DNA of 64,000 nt from Neorhizobium sp. SOG26 (GCF_003491345.1 NZ_CP025513.1:919501-983500), one strand, 5' to 3'. Numbered from the stretch's first letter, positions 9,613-19,404 are shown. Numbers and translations are program-made. The notes: generated by a model not told the origin, from the letters alone.

Positions 9613-10790
9613 ATGGCGAGGGCCTTTCTCTGTGTCCTTGATTCCGTCGGTTGCGGTGGTGCACCCGATGCGGCAGCCTACGGTGACGAAGGGGCCAACA
9701 CGCTCTTTCATATAGCCGAAGCCTGCGCTGCAGGCCGCGCGGAAGACGGTCGGAGCGGACCACTGAGTCTCCCGAACCTCGATGCTTTGGGGCTGGGCGC
9801 GGCGATCACACTTGCCTCCGGCATGGTCGCGCCCGGTCTCACTGCCGTTCCGTCCGGCCGCTGGGGTGCGGCACAGGAAATATCGGCCGGCAAGGACACG
9901 CAGTCCGGACACTGGGAACTTTCCGGCGTCCCGGTGGCGCGTGACTGGCATTATTTTCCGCGGACCGAACCTGCGTTCCCTGCCGATCTGATGGCAGAAT
10001 TGATGATCCGTGCCGGCCTTCCCGGCACGCTTGCCAACAACCATGCGTCGGGAACTGAAGTCATCGACGCATTCGGGCTGGAGCACATCGCGACGGCAAG
10101 CCGATCGTTTATACGTCCGCCGACAGCGTCGCGCAGATCGCGGCACACGAGACGCATTTCGGTCTCGACCGGCTGCTGGAAACCTGCCGGATCGCCGCGG
10201 ACATCTTCCACCCGCTGAACGTCGGCCGGATCATTGCCCGACCGTTCGTGGGGGAGGCGCCTGGTGAATTCGTCCGCACCGCAAACCGCAAAGATTTTGC
10301 CATCGCGCCGCCGGATGGAACCATCTGCGACAGGGTGGTTGCCGCTGGTGGCGCTGTGCATGCGGTGGGCAAGATCGGCGACATCTTCGCCATGAAGAGC
10401 ATCACGGACGTCTCCAAGGGCAAGGACGACATGGCCTTGTTCGACCATCTTCTTGAGTGGACGCAGAAGGCTGCGCCGGGCGACCTCGTCTTCGCCAATT
10501 TCATCGAGTTCGACAGCCTGTGGGGCCACCGCCGCAATGTTTCCGGTTATGCCCGCGCCCTTGAGACCTTCGATGCGCGCCTGCCGGAACTGACACGGCG
10601 TTTGCGCAAGGGCGATCTCCTCATCATTACCGCTGACCATGGCAACGATCCGACATGGCCCGGCACCGACCATACCCGCGAAAGGGTGCCGGTATTGGTG
10701 ACGGGGCCGGATATCGGGGAGCAGGCGCTTGGGATTGTTCCATTCACCGCGGTAGCGGATATGGCAGCATCCCATTTGGGGATCGCTTGA
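9613..10790 (+). pseudogene. deoB: Phosphopentomutase with a one-base frameshift
   Basis: Phosphopentomutase interconverts (deoxy)ribose-1- and -5-phosphate, the step after nucleoside phosphorolysis. The start [20 protein letters not shown] matches DeoB, including the metal-binding Asp. The C-terminal half carries the alkaline-phosphatase-superfamily metal sites FIEFDSLWGHRRN and ITADHGNDPTWPGTDHTRE. The two halves are in different frames. Restoring one G near 10095-10096 (ACGGC to ACGGGC) gives a continuous [14 protein letters not shown] and a protein of about 392 residues, close to the usual 400. The change is a homopolymer contraction, so sequencing error is as likely as real inactivation. 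Confidence 0.85.
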
Positions 10791-10805
10791 CCGAACCTCT
10801 TTGGT

Positions 10806-11612
10806 TTAGAAATTGCGCTGCAGATTCAGCCAGCGCCCAGGCGGCAAGCCGAACGCGTTGCGGAAGTGCCGGGTAAAATGCGCCTGGTCGGAAAACCCGC
10901 TGCCGAGGGCCGCATCGGCAAGGCTGCTGCCTGAGACCAGCATTTCCTTCCCGCGGTCGAGCCGACGCATCACCAAGTACCGGTGCGGGCTTGTGCCGAG
11001 CAGCCGGCGGAAGTGCCGGGCAAGCTCGTAGCGATCAAGTTGCGTCACCCTTTCCAGGTCTGCCGAAGTCACGTTGGTCGCTACCTGCACGTCGAGGTAA
11101 TCGCGCGCTGCCAGCACGGCGAGTCGTGCCACCGGCTGCACCTTCCCCCGAACCACGCCCGCCTGCCGCCCAAGCGCTGCTGCGATGCGAGCAAGCGCGT
11201 CGTCAATCAGAAGATCGTCCGGCTGCTCATCAAGATCGGCGAGAAGATCCGCAAGCGCGTGGCGAAGCGCCGGGTCGCTGACAACAGGGTCCGCAACGAA
11301 AGGAAGAGCCGTACGATGATCGAAAGCTTCGGCCACCAAGGTCGGCGGCAGGTAGATCATCCGATAGATCAGACCAACATCGGTTCCTGCTGCACCATCA
11401 TGAACTTCGTCCGGATGCAGGACGATGACATTGCCGGGCTGGCTGAAGCGCGGGCTGCCGCGGTACCGGAACGTCTGCACGCCATGCATGGTCAGTCCCA
11501 GGGCATAAGTATCGTGCCGGTGCGGCAGGAAGCCGTTGCCGTGAAATCGCGCCTCCATCCTCTCCATTGCTCGCCGTTTTGCGCCGACGCGCAGTCCCTG
11601 CCGGATGGACAT
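10806..11612 (-). CDS. AraC-family transcriptional regulator
   Basis: About 268 residues with an N-terminal cupin-like sensor (FLPHRHDTYALGLTMHG, VIVLHPDEVHDG) and a C-terminal double helix-turn-helix (LDRYELARHFRRLLGTSPHR, then SLADAALGSGFSDQAHFTRHF). This arrangement is typical of AraC regulators of small-molecule exporters or detoxification genes. ATG 11612 is chosen because the upstream extension to 11807 has no family similarity and overlaps the divergent gene. It is transcribed away from the DUF2000 gene at 11695, its likely target. Its 3' end faces deoB. Confidence 0.87.
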   Translation of the reverse strand: MSIRQGLRVGAKRRAMERMEARFHGNGFLPHRHDTYALGLTMHGVQTFRYRGSPRFSQPGNVIVLHPDEVHDGAAGTDVGLIYRMIYLPPTLVAEAFDHRTALPFVADPVVSDPALRHALADLLADLDEQPDDLLIDDALARIAAALGRQAGVVRGKVQPVARLAVLAARDYLDVQVATNVTSADLERVTQLDRYELARHFRRLLGTSPHRYLVMRRLDRGKEMLVSGSSLADAALGSGFSDQAHFTRHFRNAFGLPPGRWLNLQRNF

Positions 11613-11694
11613 GACGCACGAACGTTCAAGACCGTCGGGTTCGATAGCCGTTAGATCGGTGCTCCGCGGATCATCGAAGAAGGAGCTGCTTTGC

Positions 11695-12102
11695 ATGTTT
11701 GACACCAAGATCGCGATTGTGGTGCGTGAGGATCTTGCCATGTGGCAGAAGCTGAACGTCGTCGCCTTCCTGACGAGCGGGATCATGGCCCAGAACCCGA
11801 AGATCATCGGCGAAGAGTATCGAGACTTGCAAGGGAATGTCTATAACCCGATGACCATCCAGCCCATGGTTGTCCTGGCGGCGGACCAGGAGACCTTGCG
11901 CACCATCCAGAAGCGCGCGCTGGAGCGCAACGTCACCACGTCGGCATATATCGAGGAAATGTTCTCGACGGGTCATGATGCCGCGAACCGGGAGGTGTTT
12001 TCGCGGTTTTCACCCGATGACGCGAAGCTGGTGGGCGTGGCACTCAGGTCAGACCGGAAGATCGTCGACAAGATCACCAAGGGGGCGAAGATGCACCCCT
12101 AG
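11695..12102 (+). CDS. DUF2000 family protein
   Basis: Small cytoplasmic protein of 135 residues. It opens MFDTKIAIVVREDLAMWQKLNV, with the KxAIVVRDDLxxWQKLNVxAFL pattern of the DUF2000 family (peptidyl-tRNA-hydrolase-II-like fold). A good AGGAG site at 11681-11685 fixes the start at ATG 11695. The biochemical function of the family is not established. It is divergent from the AraC regulator at 10806-11612, and AraC-DUF2000 pairs are a plausible regulatory unit. Confidence 0.85.
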   Translation: MFDTKIAIVVREDLAMWQKLNVVAFLTSGIMAQNPKIIGEEYRDLQGNVYNPMTIQPMVVLAADQETLRTIQKRALERNVTTSAYIEEMFSTGHDAANREVFSRFSPDDAKLVGVALRSDRKIVDKITKGAKMHP

Positions 12103-12116
12103 CAGCGGCGCCAGTC

Positions 12117-13010
12117 TTATTCAGCTGCGGCGTCGGCGTGCCGCTCTGCTATGCCGCGGCGATGTTCGCGCCACACCGTGAACAGTCCCGCTCCGACCAC
12201 GATGACGGCGCCGACGATCATGTTCGTCGTCAGGGTTTCGTTGAAGAAGAGCGATGCCAGCGCGACGCTCAGCACCAGCTGAAGGTAAGTCACAGGCTGC
12301 ACTTCGACTGTCGTCAGGTGGCCATAAGCCTTGATCAGGAAGTAGTGGCTCGTCGCGCCGCAGATGCAAAGCGCGGCCATGGCCGGCCAATCCTCCATGG
12401 CGATCGGCGTCCAGTAGAAAGGCCCGATCAAGGAAGCAGTCAGAGCGCCCACTACGCCTGCGTAGAACACACTAGTGACTGCCGTGTCGCGGCTGCCGAC
12501 AGCACGCGTCGCGATGTTGTAGAGCGCGTAAAGAAAGCTTGCCCCGAGCGGGATGAGGAGGCGAAGGTCGAAGTGAACGTTGAGGGGATTGAGGATCACC
12601 ATCACGCCGAGCAAGCCGACGATGACCGCGAGGCTGCGCCTCCAGCCGACCTGCTCGCCGAGCAGGGGAATGGACAGCACTGTCACCATCAGTGGCGTCA
12701 CCTGCATGATCGCCTGGCTCATCCCAAGGCCAGCCGTCGTAAAGGAGATGACCACCACAACAACCTCGGTGACCAGCAGTACGCCCCGCAGCACCTGAAG
12801 CAACGGGCGCTGCGTCTTCACTGCGGCGCGAAGACCTCCAGGCGCTGCTGCCGCGAGGATGGTCACGAAGAACGCGAAGGCCCAGAACCGGATCATGGTC
12901 ACCATGATCGGCGGATATTTCTCACCCAATATTTTCGAGAACGCGTCCTGCCCGGCGAATATGCCGATCGCGATGAGCACGTAGAGGTAGCCGAGGGTCT
13001 TGTTGTTCAT
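12117..13010 (-). CDS. EamA/DMT-superfamily transporter with structured leader
   Basis: Inner-membrane protein of 297 residues with about ten hydrophobic helices in two EamA repeats, the drug/metabolite exporter fold. It opens MNNKTLGYLYVLIAIGIFAGQDAFSKILGE. The second repeat includes VQPVTYLQLVLSVALASLFFNETL. The substrate is unknown; family members export amino acids, nucleobases or other metabolites. A strong intrinsic terminator ends eight bases before its start codon, and an elaborate stem-loop lies just upstream, so expression is probably controlled by transcription attenuation in the leader. It is divergent from another EamA gene at 13267. Confidence 0.87.
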   Translation of the reverse strand: MNNKTLGYLYVLIAIGIFAGQDAFSKILGEKYPPIMVTMIRFWAFAFFVTILAAAAPGGLRAAVKTQRPLLQVLRGVLLVTEVVVVVISFTTAGLGMSQAIMQVTPLMVTVLSIPLLGEQVGWRRSLAVIVGLLGVMVILNPLNVHFDLRLLIPLGASFLYALYNIATRAVGSRDTAVTSVFYAGVVGALTASLIGPFYWTPIAMEDWPAMAALCICGATSHYFLIKAYGHLTTVEVQPVTYLQLVLSVALASLFFNETLTTNMIVGAVIVVGAGLFTVWREHRRGIAERHADAAAE

Positions 13011-13018
13011 GACCTGCC

Positions 13019-13052
13019 AAAAAAAATGGGCTCACGGAAATCCGGAGCCCAT
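13019..13052 (-). terminator. Intrinsic terminator inside the leader, just before the start codon
   Basis: Minus-strand ATGGGCTC (13052-13045) pairs with GAGCCCAT (13033-13026). The stem continues inward with CGGA/TCCG (one bulged base, 2-base loop). It is followed by a run of seven further T residues down to 13019. The gene starts at 13010. A terminator in this position would stop transcription before the coding region unless disrupted, hence an attenuator. Confidence 0.8.
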
Positions 13053-13132
13053 GAAGTGTGAAGGTCATGGACCTCCAGAGGGGAACAGCAGATACGCGGA
13101 ACTGGGAGGGAAGCCGCGTGGTGCATCTGCTG
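13019..13132 (-). promoter_or_regulatory. Riboswitch-like leader RNA of the DMT transporter gene
   Basis: In minus-strand RNA, 13132-13125 (CAGCAGAU) pairs with 13093-13086 (AUCUGCUG), and 13119-13114 (ACGCGG) pairs with 13099-13094 (CCGCGU). This is a 14-bp stem interrupted only by a 5-base 5' bulge (13124-13120) and closed by a 14-base loop. The loop contains CCUCCCAG, which can pair with CUGGAGG at 13078-13072 (one bulged C), giving a pseudoknot. The same downstream strand, 13079-13066, can instead pair with 13053-13041 (13 bp, one bulge). That removes the 5' arm of the terminator at 13052-13026. Aptamer, antiterminator and terminator are thus mutually exclusive. Ligand and class are unknown; homology and function are inference from base pairing. 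Confidence 0.6.
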
Positions 13133-13175
13133 CGGGCCTTATGCTCGCTTTATGGGCGGAAGGAAAACATTTCCT

Positions 13176-13208
13176 GGGCAGTGCAGCTATGTTGAAGCTG
13201 CATTGCTC
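13176..13208. repeat. Long inverted repeat between the divergent DMT genes
   Basis: TGCAGCT (13182-13188) and AGCTGCA (13196-13202) are perfect inverted repeats around a 7-base spacer. Read as plus-strand RNA the stem extends to 13 bp (13176-13208) with two G-U pairs; on the minus strand those two become mismatches. It could be a protein operator or a leader hairpin of the plus-strand gene at 13267. A CTTGATCAAG palindrome lies nearby at 13241-13250. Confidence 0.5.
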
Positions 13209-13266
13209 CGGCGACGGCATGGTTTTACACCGAAGCGAAACTTGATCAAGTGAGTCGCAGGGCAAA

Positions 13267-14148
13267 ATGACGATGGCAACCCCGGACCGGACCTTCCTGG
13301 GTATCGGACTTGCATCTGCGGGATATGCCTGCTTCGCACTGCAGGACGCGATCGTGAAACTGCTGGTCGCCTCCTACGAGGTGCCGCAAATCCTGTTCAT
13401 GCGCAGCATGATCATCGTGATTGTCACGGGCGTCCTGGCGAGGCATTTCCGCCATCCATCGGTCATGAAAAGCCAGCACCGGGGAACGCTTGTCTTCCGT
13501 GCGGCGCTGCTGCTCATGGCTTGGCTGCTTTTTTATAACGCGGCCAAATATCTCGGGCTTGCGGAGCTGACGACGCTCTATTTCTCAGCGCCGGTCCTCG
13601 TCGTCCTGCTGTCGATCGTCGTTCTCAAGGAAAAGGTCGGGGCCGGTCGGTGGATTGCCTGCGTCGGTGGCTTCATCGGCGTGCTTGTTGCCGCGAACCC
13701 GACTCATTCCCCGAACCTGCTGCCGGCGGCGATGTGCGTCGCGGCCGGCTTCTGCTGGGCCTGGAGCACCGTGCTTGTCCGTCTGGTCAGCAAGACGGAA
13801 ACGACGCTGGTCCAGATGTTCGCCACAAGCTTGATGTTCGCCATCGCCTGCGCTGCGTCATTCCCGTGGATATGGAAAACACCCGATACCACGGGCTGGA
13901 TGCTGATGATCGGGCTCGGCGTGGTCGCGACGATCGGCCAGTACCTTTTGTACGAAGGCTTCCGTCACGCCCCGGCGTCAGCCCTCGCACCGGTAGAATA
14001 TACCGGCCTCATCTGGGCGTTTGTCTATGGTTACGCGATCTGGGCCGAAATCCCGGCGCCTTACGTTTTTCTCGGGGCGGCGCTAATTGTCGCCTCGAGC
14101 ATGGTTCTGCTGGTGTTCGAGAAGAGGACGGCCGCCAGCGCGCGCTAG
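13267..14148 (+). CDS. EamA/DMT-superfamily transporter
   Basis: Inner-membrane protein of 293 residues with about ten hydrophobic helices in two EamA halves. It starts MTMATPDRTFLGIGLASAGYACFALQDAIVKLLV. LTTLYFSAPVLVVLLSIVVLKEKVGAGRW in the first half and APVEYTGLIWAFVYGYAIWAEIP in the second are classical EamA segments. The substrate is unknown. It is divergent from the 12117-13010 exporter across a 256-base regulatory region and followed by the converging CoA-transferase. Confidence 0.85.
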   Translation: MTMATPDRTFLGIGLASAGYACFALQDAIVKLLVASYEVPQILFMRSMIIVIVTGVLARHFRHPSVMKSQHRGTLVFRAALLLMAWLLFYNAAKYLGLAELTTLYFSAPVLVVLLSIVVLKEKVGAGRWIACVGGFIGVLVAANPTHSPNLLPAAMCVAAGFCWAWSTVLVRLVSKTETTLVQMFATSLMFAIACAASFPWIWKTPDTTGWMLMIGLGVVATIGQYLLYEGFRHAPASALAPVEYTGLIWAFVYGYAIWAEIPAPYVFLGAALIVASSMVLLVFEKRTAASAR

Positions 14149-14199
14149 CGGCATCCGATGATACGCCGCAAGGCGGTGGGACGGGCTCGGCCCGTCACC

Positions 14200-15689
<1,490 letters not shown>

Positions 15690-15903
15690 AATCAACTCCG
15701 GATGATCAAAAGCTTGTCGGCGCGAGACCCGGCGCGCCAAGTTTGTTTATGTTCTACTGATAGTCTCCGCCCTTGCTCGCAAAGCGACGTACTTGCAGGG
15801 GACGCACAGTTGCGCGTCCTTTACTCCTTACCCATTCTCGAAACCAGCTAATTTAGCCTACGGGTAAGAACTGGTACCGGGTTCTTCAGGAAGGTGATGG
15901 TGG

Positions 15904-16797
15904 CTATCGCCAGAAGATCAGGGTCATACCAGCCACGACAAGCGCAGCACCAGCCCAAGCGCCGGGTGCCGGCACTTCGCGGGTCTTCAGCCAGAGCATT
16001 GGCAGGATGATCACCGGCGTCGTGGCCGAGAGAGTCGAGACAATGCCGAGCTTGCCGCCGGAGAGCGCGAAGAGAAGAAGCGTCATGCCGAAGGCAAGCG
16101 CAATGATGCCGGTCATGGCTGTCTGGAGAAACACGCCGCGGGTCAATGCACCTTTGGGCCGCACCGCTTCGAAGGGCGTCTGGGTCAGGATGGTCAAGCC
16201 AACGGCCGCGATCGCCACCCGAACCATGGAGGCGGCGAGCGGATCAATGCCGGTCGCCATGACGGGCCTGGCAATCAGTGAGCCGATGGCTTGGCCAAGT
16301 GCTGCGAGGAGACCAGCCAGCACGCCGAGCCAAAGCGGTCCCTTGACGGCTTCCCATTGGTGCAGTTGCGCCTTGCGCTTGCCAAACAGGATTGCGAGCA
16401 AGACGCCGCAGAGTGTTAGGCCGATGCCGGCCAGAGCCGTTAGGGATAGCTGTTCGTCGAGAACCGCCCAGCCGAGCAGCGCCGCGATCGGGGCGTTGAG
16501 GGCGAACAGGATCCCGGCGCGCCTCGGCCCCAGCCGGTTAAGGCAGGTGAAGAGCAATGTATCACCAAGAAAGATGCCGATGAAGCCGGACAGGAGAAGC
16601 GGCCAGAGGATGTCGGGCTGCAGGTCCTGCCAGGTTCCCGACGCCAGCACGTAAAGGCCAAGCAGGACGGCGATGAAGAGCTGTCGCGTCCGGTTGAAGG
16701 CAAGTGCGCCGAGATGCGCTGCCGGGCCTGCGGACAGCAGCCCCGTCAGTGCCCAGCAGGTTGCGGCTCCCAAGGCCGCCAGTTCATAGATCGGCAT
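15904..16797 (-). CDS. EamA/DMT-superfamily transporter
   Basis: Third drug/metabolite exporter in the region (297 residues, about ten helices). It opens MPIYELAALGAATCWALTGLLS, with FIGIFLGDTLLFTCLNRLGPRRAG and ALNAPIAALLGWAVLDEQLS in the first half, the GDT and Asn-Ala-Pro pattern seen in this DMT subgroup. The C-terminus ends GAALVVAGMTLIFWR. It is not closely similar to the pair at 12117 and 13267. The substrate is unknown. It is preceded on the same strand by the tautomerase gene after 45 bases and could be cotranscribed with it. Confidence 0.85.
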   Translation of the reverse strand: MPIYELAALGAATCWALTGLLSAGPAAHLGALAFNRTRQLFIAVLLGLYVLASGTWQDLQPDILWPLLLSGFIGIFLGDTLLFTCLNRLGPRRAGILFALNAPIAALLGWAVLDEQLSLTALAGIGLTLCGVLLAILFGKRKAQLHQWEAVKGPLWLGVLAGLLAALGQAIGSLIARPVMATGIDPLAASMVRVAIAAVGLTILTQTPFEAVRPKGALTRGVFLQTAMTGIIALAFGMTLLLFALSGGKLGIVSTLSATTPVIILPMLWLKTREVPAPGAWAGAALVVAGMTLIFWR

Positions 16798-16842
16798 CCC
16801 GTCCTCCTCCGGCGCGCCTAGTGCTACACCGCTGTCGCCCCA

Positions 16843-17244
16843 CTATGCGTGCTTCTGCGCCCATCTCAGGTTCTGCGTGAGCCCGCCGTAGCCATAAGTG
16901 TCACCATCCACGGCGTGAACGAGCACATAACTCGCTTCATGCACCGGGCCGAGAAGCTTACGCATCTCGTCATATACGACACGAACCCATTTCGTCGTCT
17001 CGTCGTTGATGTTCGTGTGCTCAGTGATCGAAACCTCGACATAGAAGGTCGCGAGCTTCTGGTCGGACGCGGTGGCTCCGGCAAGGAACCAGTCCTCGGG
17101 ATCGGCAGTCTCGACCAAGACTGCCGTGACGGACGGATCCTTGTGCAGTATTTCTGCCGTGAGGCGAGACAGCAGGGCGGCCATTTCCGGTCGCAGGTCG
17201 CCTCCGTCACGGGACTTCGTATAGCGGGCTTTGATCATCGGCAT
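16843..17244 (-). CDS. Tautomerase-superfamily protein (4-oxalocrotonate tautomerase-like)
   Basis: About 133 residues. ATG 17244 is chosen because AAGGAG precedes it and because it places proline as residue 2 (MPMIKARYTKS), exposing the catalytic N-terminal proline of the tautomerase superfamily after Met removal. The length is about twice a single 4-OT unit. It includes DWFLAGATASDQKLATFYVEVSITEHT and a C-terminal ASYVLVHAVDGDTYGYGGLTQ. It is divergent from a LysR regulator at 17335, the common arrangement for such pairs. The true substrate is unknown. Confidence 0.82.
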   Translation of the reverse strand: MPMIKARYTKSRDGGDLRPEMAALLSRLTAEILHKDPSVTAVLVETADPEDWFLAGATASDQKLATFYVEVSITEHTNINDETTKWVRVVYDEMRKLLGPVHEASYVLVHAVDGDTYGYGGLTQNLRWAQKHA

Positions 17245-17334
17245 GGTGTTGTCTCCTTGTTTGCAGGAGCACCTTGCACCACGACATTCATAGTGAGAAG
17301 ATGGTGGTGCGTATCTCAATCATAGCGATTTCAT

Positions 17335-18177
17335 ATGATTGATCTGGAAAGTGTTCGCCTGTTTGTTCTTACCGTCGAGCTTGGCAGCCTGACCAAGGCG
17401 GCCGAGGCGGCAGGAACCGTGCAGCCGATCGTGAGTCAGAAGCTGAAACTGCTGGAAAAGCGGCTCGGCCGGCGCCTGGTCGACCGCACGCCACGCCACC
17501 TGCGGCTGACGGAGGACGGGCAGGTCTTCCTGCCAAAGGCACGGGAGTTGCTGGCCAAGCACGAGGAGGCGCTCACTTTCGGCAACGAAGCGCCGCTGCA
17601 TTTCATTCTGGCGGCCAGCGACCACGCCATCGGCAGCCGATTGTCGCCAGCGATCCGGGCCATGCGGCTGGCACTCCCGGTCAATGCAGTGATCGAGGTC
17701 AGCTTAGGTTTTTCCCGCAATGTCAGGGAGGCCTTCGCGTCGGGCCAGGCGGATGCGGCCATCATCCGGCGAAACGGGGGAGGGTTAGACGGCGAGGTGC
17801 TCCGCACGGACCGGCTGGGTTGGCGGACTGCACCGAACTGGCGGCTACATTCTAACAGAGCCATCCCGCTGGTGTCGCTCGGATCCGCCTGCGGCGTCCG
17901 CGATGTTGCGATTGCGGAGCTTCGACGCGCGGGCGTGGAGTGGCGAGACGCCTTTACCGCGGGAAGCTGCGCGGCACTTCATGATGGCATCCTTGCAGAA
18001 GCCGGGGTGGCGCCGATGGGGGATATCAGCGCGCGCGGCCTGCCCGACCGCGGTGCCGAGCTCGGCCTTCCGCCGTTGCCTCCGTCGGAAATCGTGCTTA
18101 TTTCCAGAGCACGCTCGCCCGCACATGCCGCAGCCATCAGGGCGCTCGCCGCAGCCGTGTCGGGTGCTGCCGGCTGA
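17335..18177 (+). CDS. LysR-family transcriptional regulator
   Basis: 280 residues. The N-terminal winged helix-turn-helix is clear: MIDLESVRLFVLTVELGSLTKAAEAAGTVQPIVSQKLKLLEKRLGRRLVDRTPR. A LysR substrate-binding domain follows, with VSLGFSRNVREAFASGQADAAIIRR. Only 90 bases separate it from the divergent tautomerase start, so it probably controls that gene and itself. Confidence 0.9.
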   Translation: MIDLESVRLFVLTVELGSLTKAAEAAGTVQPIVSQKLKLLEKRLGRRLVDRTPRHLRLTEDGQVFLPKARELLAKHEEALTFGNEAPLHFILAASDHAIGSRLSPAIRAMRLALPVNAVIEVSLGFSRNVREAFASGQADAAIIRRNGGGLDGEVLRTDRLGWRTAPNWRLHSNRAIPLVSLGSACGVRDVAIAELRRAGVEWRDAFTAGSCAALHDGILAEAGVAPMGDISARGLPDRGAELGLPPLPPSEIVLISRARSPAHAAAIRALAAAVSGAAG

Positions 18178-18277
18178 CCCCGAAGTCACCCCTTGCCTCC
18201 GGCAGTCGCGCGGCAATATCTGGAGCGACGAGCAGGTCCTTCGGCCGCGCGTCGAACAACAAAACAAGGAACAAGCC

Positions 18278-19174
18278 ATGGGCAAGCGGATCGTTTTCAC
18301 CGGAGGCAGCGGCAAGGCCGGTCGTCATGTCCTGCCATACCTGAAGGCGCAGGGGCATGAGGTCCTGAATATCGATCTCGTGCCGTCTCAGGTGCCGGGC
18401 ATCAATACGATCCACGCAGACCTGACAGACAGTGGCGAGACCTTCAACGCTCTGTCGATGCATTTCGATTTTGCCGACCTCGAAACTGGCAAGGGACCGG
18501 CTCCGGTGGATGCCGTCGTGCATTTTGCAGCTGTGCCGAGGATACTGATCCGTCCGGACAACGCGACATTTGCTGCGAACACGGTCTCGACCTACAACGT
18601 GATCGAGGCGGCGGTGAAGCTCGGGATCCGCAAGATCATCATCGCCTCCAGCGAGACCACCTATGGTGTCTGCTTCGCCGAGGGGGACAAGGACTATCAC
18701 TCGTTCCCCCTGACTGAAGACTATGACGTCGATCCGATGGATAGCTATGGGCTGTCGAAGGTGGTCAACGAGAAGACGGCGCGCGCCTTCGCCATGCGGT
18801 CCGGCGCGGACATCTATGCGCTGAGGATCGGCAATGTCATCGAGCCGCACGAATACGACAAGTTCCCGACATTTCTGGCTGACCCGCCATCCCGCAAGCG
18901 CAATGCCTGGAGCTACATCGATGCCCGCGATCTTGGCCAGATCGTCCACCTCTGCGTCGAGAAGAGCGGGCTTGGCTTCCAGGTCTTCAACGCGGTGAAC
19001 GACACGATCACGGCCTGGGAGCCGACACGCGACTTCCTGAAACAGTGGGCGCCTGAGACGCCAATCAATGGAGAACTCGACGAGTTCGGCGCACCGATCT
19101 CCAACCGCAAGGCGCGCGAGGTTCTGGGATTCCGCGAGGAGCATGATTGGCGGAAATACATTCTGCGGTCGTAG
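18278..19174 (+). CDS. NAD-dependent epimerase/dehydratase family protein
   Basis: 298-residue extended short-chain dehydrogenase. The N-terminal MGKRIVFTGGSGKAGRHVLPYLKAQGHEV is the Rossmann dinucleotide site (TGGxGxxG). VVHFAAVP is the second cofactor segment, and the catalytic YxxxK is DSYGLSKVVNEK near residue 150. ATG 18278 follows AAGGA and is preferred to the upstream in-frame ATG at 17903, which would overlap LysR. It probably oxidises or epimerises a sugar or sugar acid; the substrate cannot be read from sequence. Confidence 0.87.
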   Translation: MGKRIVFTGGSGKAGRHVLPYLKAQGHEVLNIDLVPSQVPGINTIHADLTDSGETFNALSMHFDFADLETGKGPAPVDAVVHFAAVPRILIRPDNATFAANTVSTYNVIEAAVKLGIRKIIIASSETTYGVCFAEGDKDYHSFPLTEDYDVDPMDSYGLSKVVNEKTARAFAMRSGADIYALRIGNVIEPHEYDKFPTFLADPPSRKRNAWSYIDARDLGQIVHLCVEKSGLGFQVFNAVNDTITAWEPTRDFLKQWAPETPINGELDEFGAPISNRKAREVLGFREEHDWRKYILRS

Positions 19175-19285
19175 TGGCAGCGTATTCAGCACGCATGCGG
19201 CAACATGGCCGATGTTAAGAGGCACCACTTTGCAGTAGCAGTTCCTCATCAACATGCGTCTCAATCAACCGCCTGGATATACAAA

Positions 19286-19393
19286 ATGTGGGATTGGTTC
19301 CCTCTCGTCGTGCTGCCGTTCAAGCTCATCGTGCTGGGCACGGGCATGTTCTTTGCCATCAAGTGGCACCACGACCAAGCGAAGAAGAAGTAG
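19286..19393 (+). CDS. Small single-span membrane protein
   Basis: A 35-residue protein starting MWDWFPLVVLPFKLIVLGTG, followed by MFFAIKWHHDQAKKK. It has one hydrophobic helix flanked by a Trp-rich start and a Lys-rich cytoplasmic tail, as in bacterial micro-membrane proteins. A longer in-frame ATG at 19205 exists, but the extension lacks protein-like features. Small proteins of this pattern exist in Rhizobiaceae as I recall, though the function is unknown. The ribosome site is weak. Confidence 0.55.
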   Translation: MWDWFPLVVLPFKLIVLGTGMFFAIKWHHDQAKKK

Positions 19394-19404
19394 CGCAGCA
19401 GTGC

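Noticed and set aside
12138..13061. Plus-strand open frame of 307 codons
   Set aside because: Antisense to the EamA exporter; its composition (His, Asp, Arg rich) is that of a GC-rich shadow frame.
13041..13068. Leader peptide attenuator before the DMT gene (ATG 13068)
   Set aside because: The short frame MTFTLHGLRISVSP has no run of a regulatory amino acid and no stop near the terminator, so ribosome-stalling attenuation is less likely than an RNA switch.
18137..19264. Minus-strand open frame of 375 codons
   Set aside because: Antisense to the NAD-dependent epimerase, which has a proper Rossmann motif, YxxxK and ribosome site; the antisense translation shows no family features.
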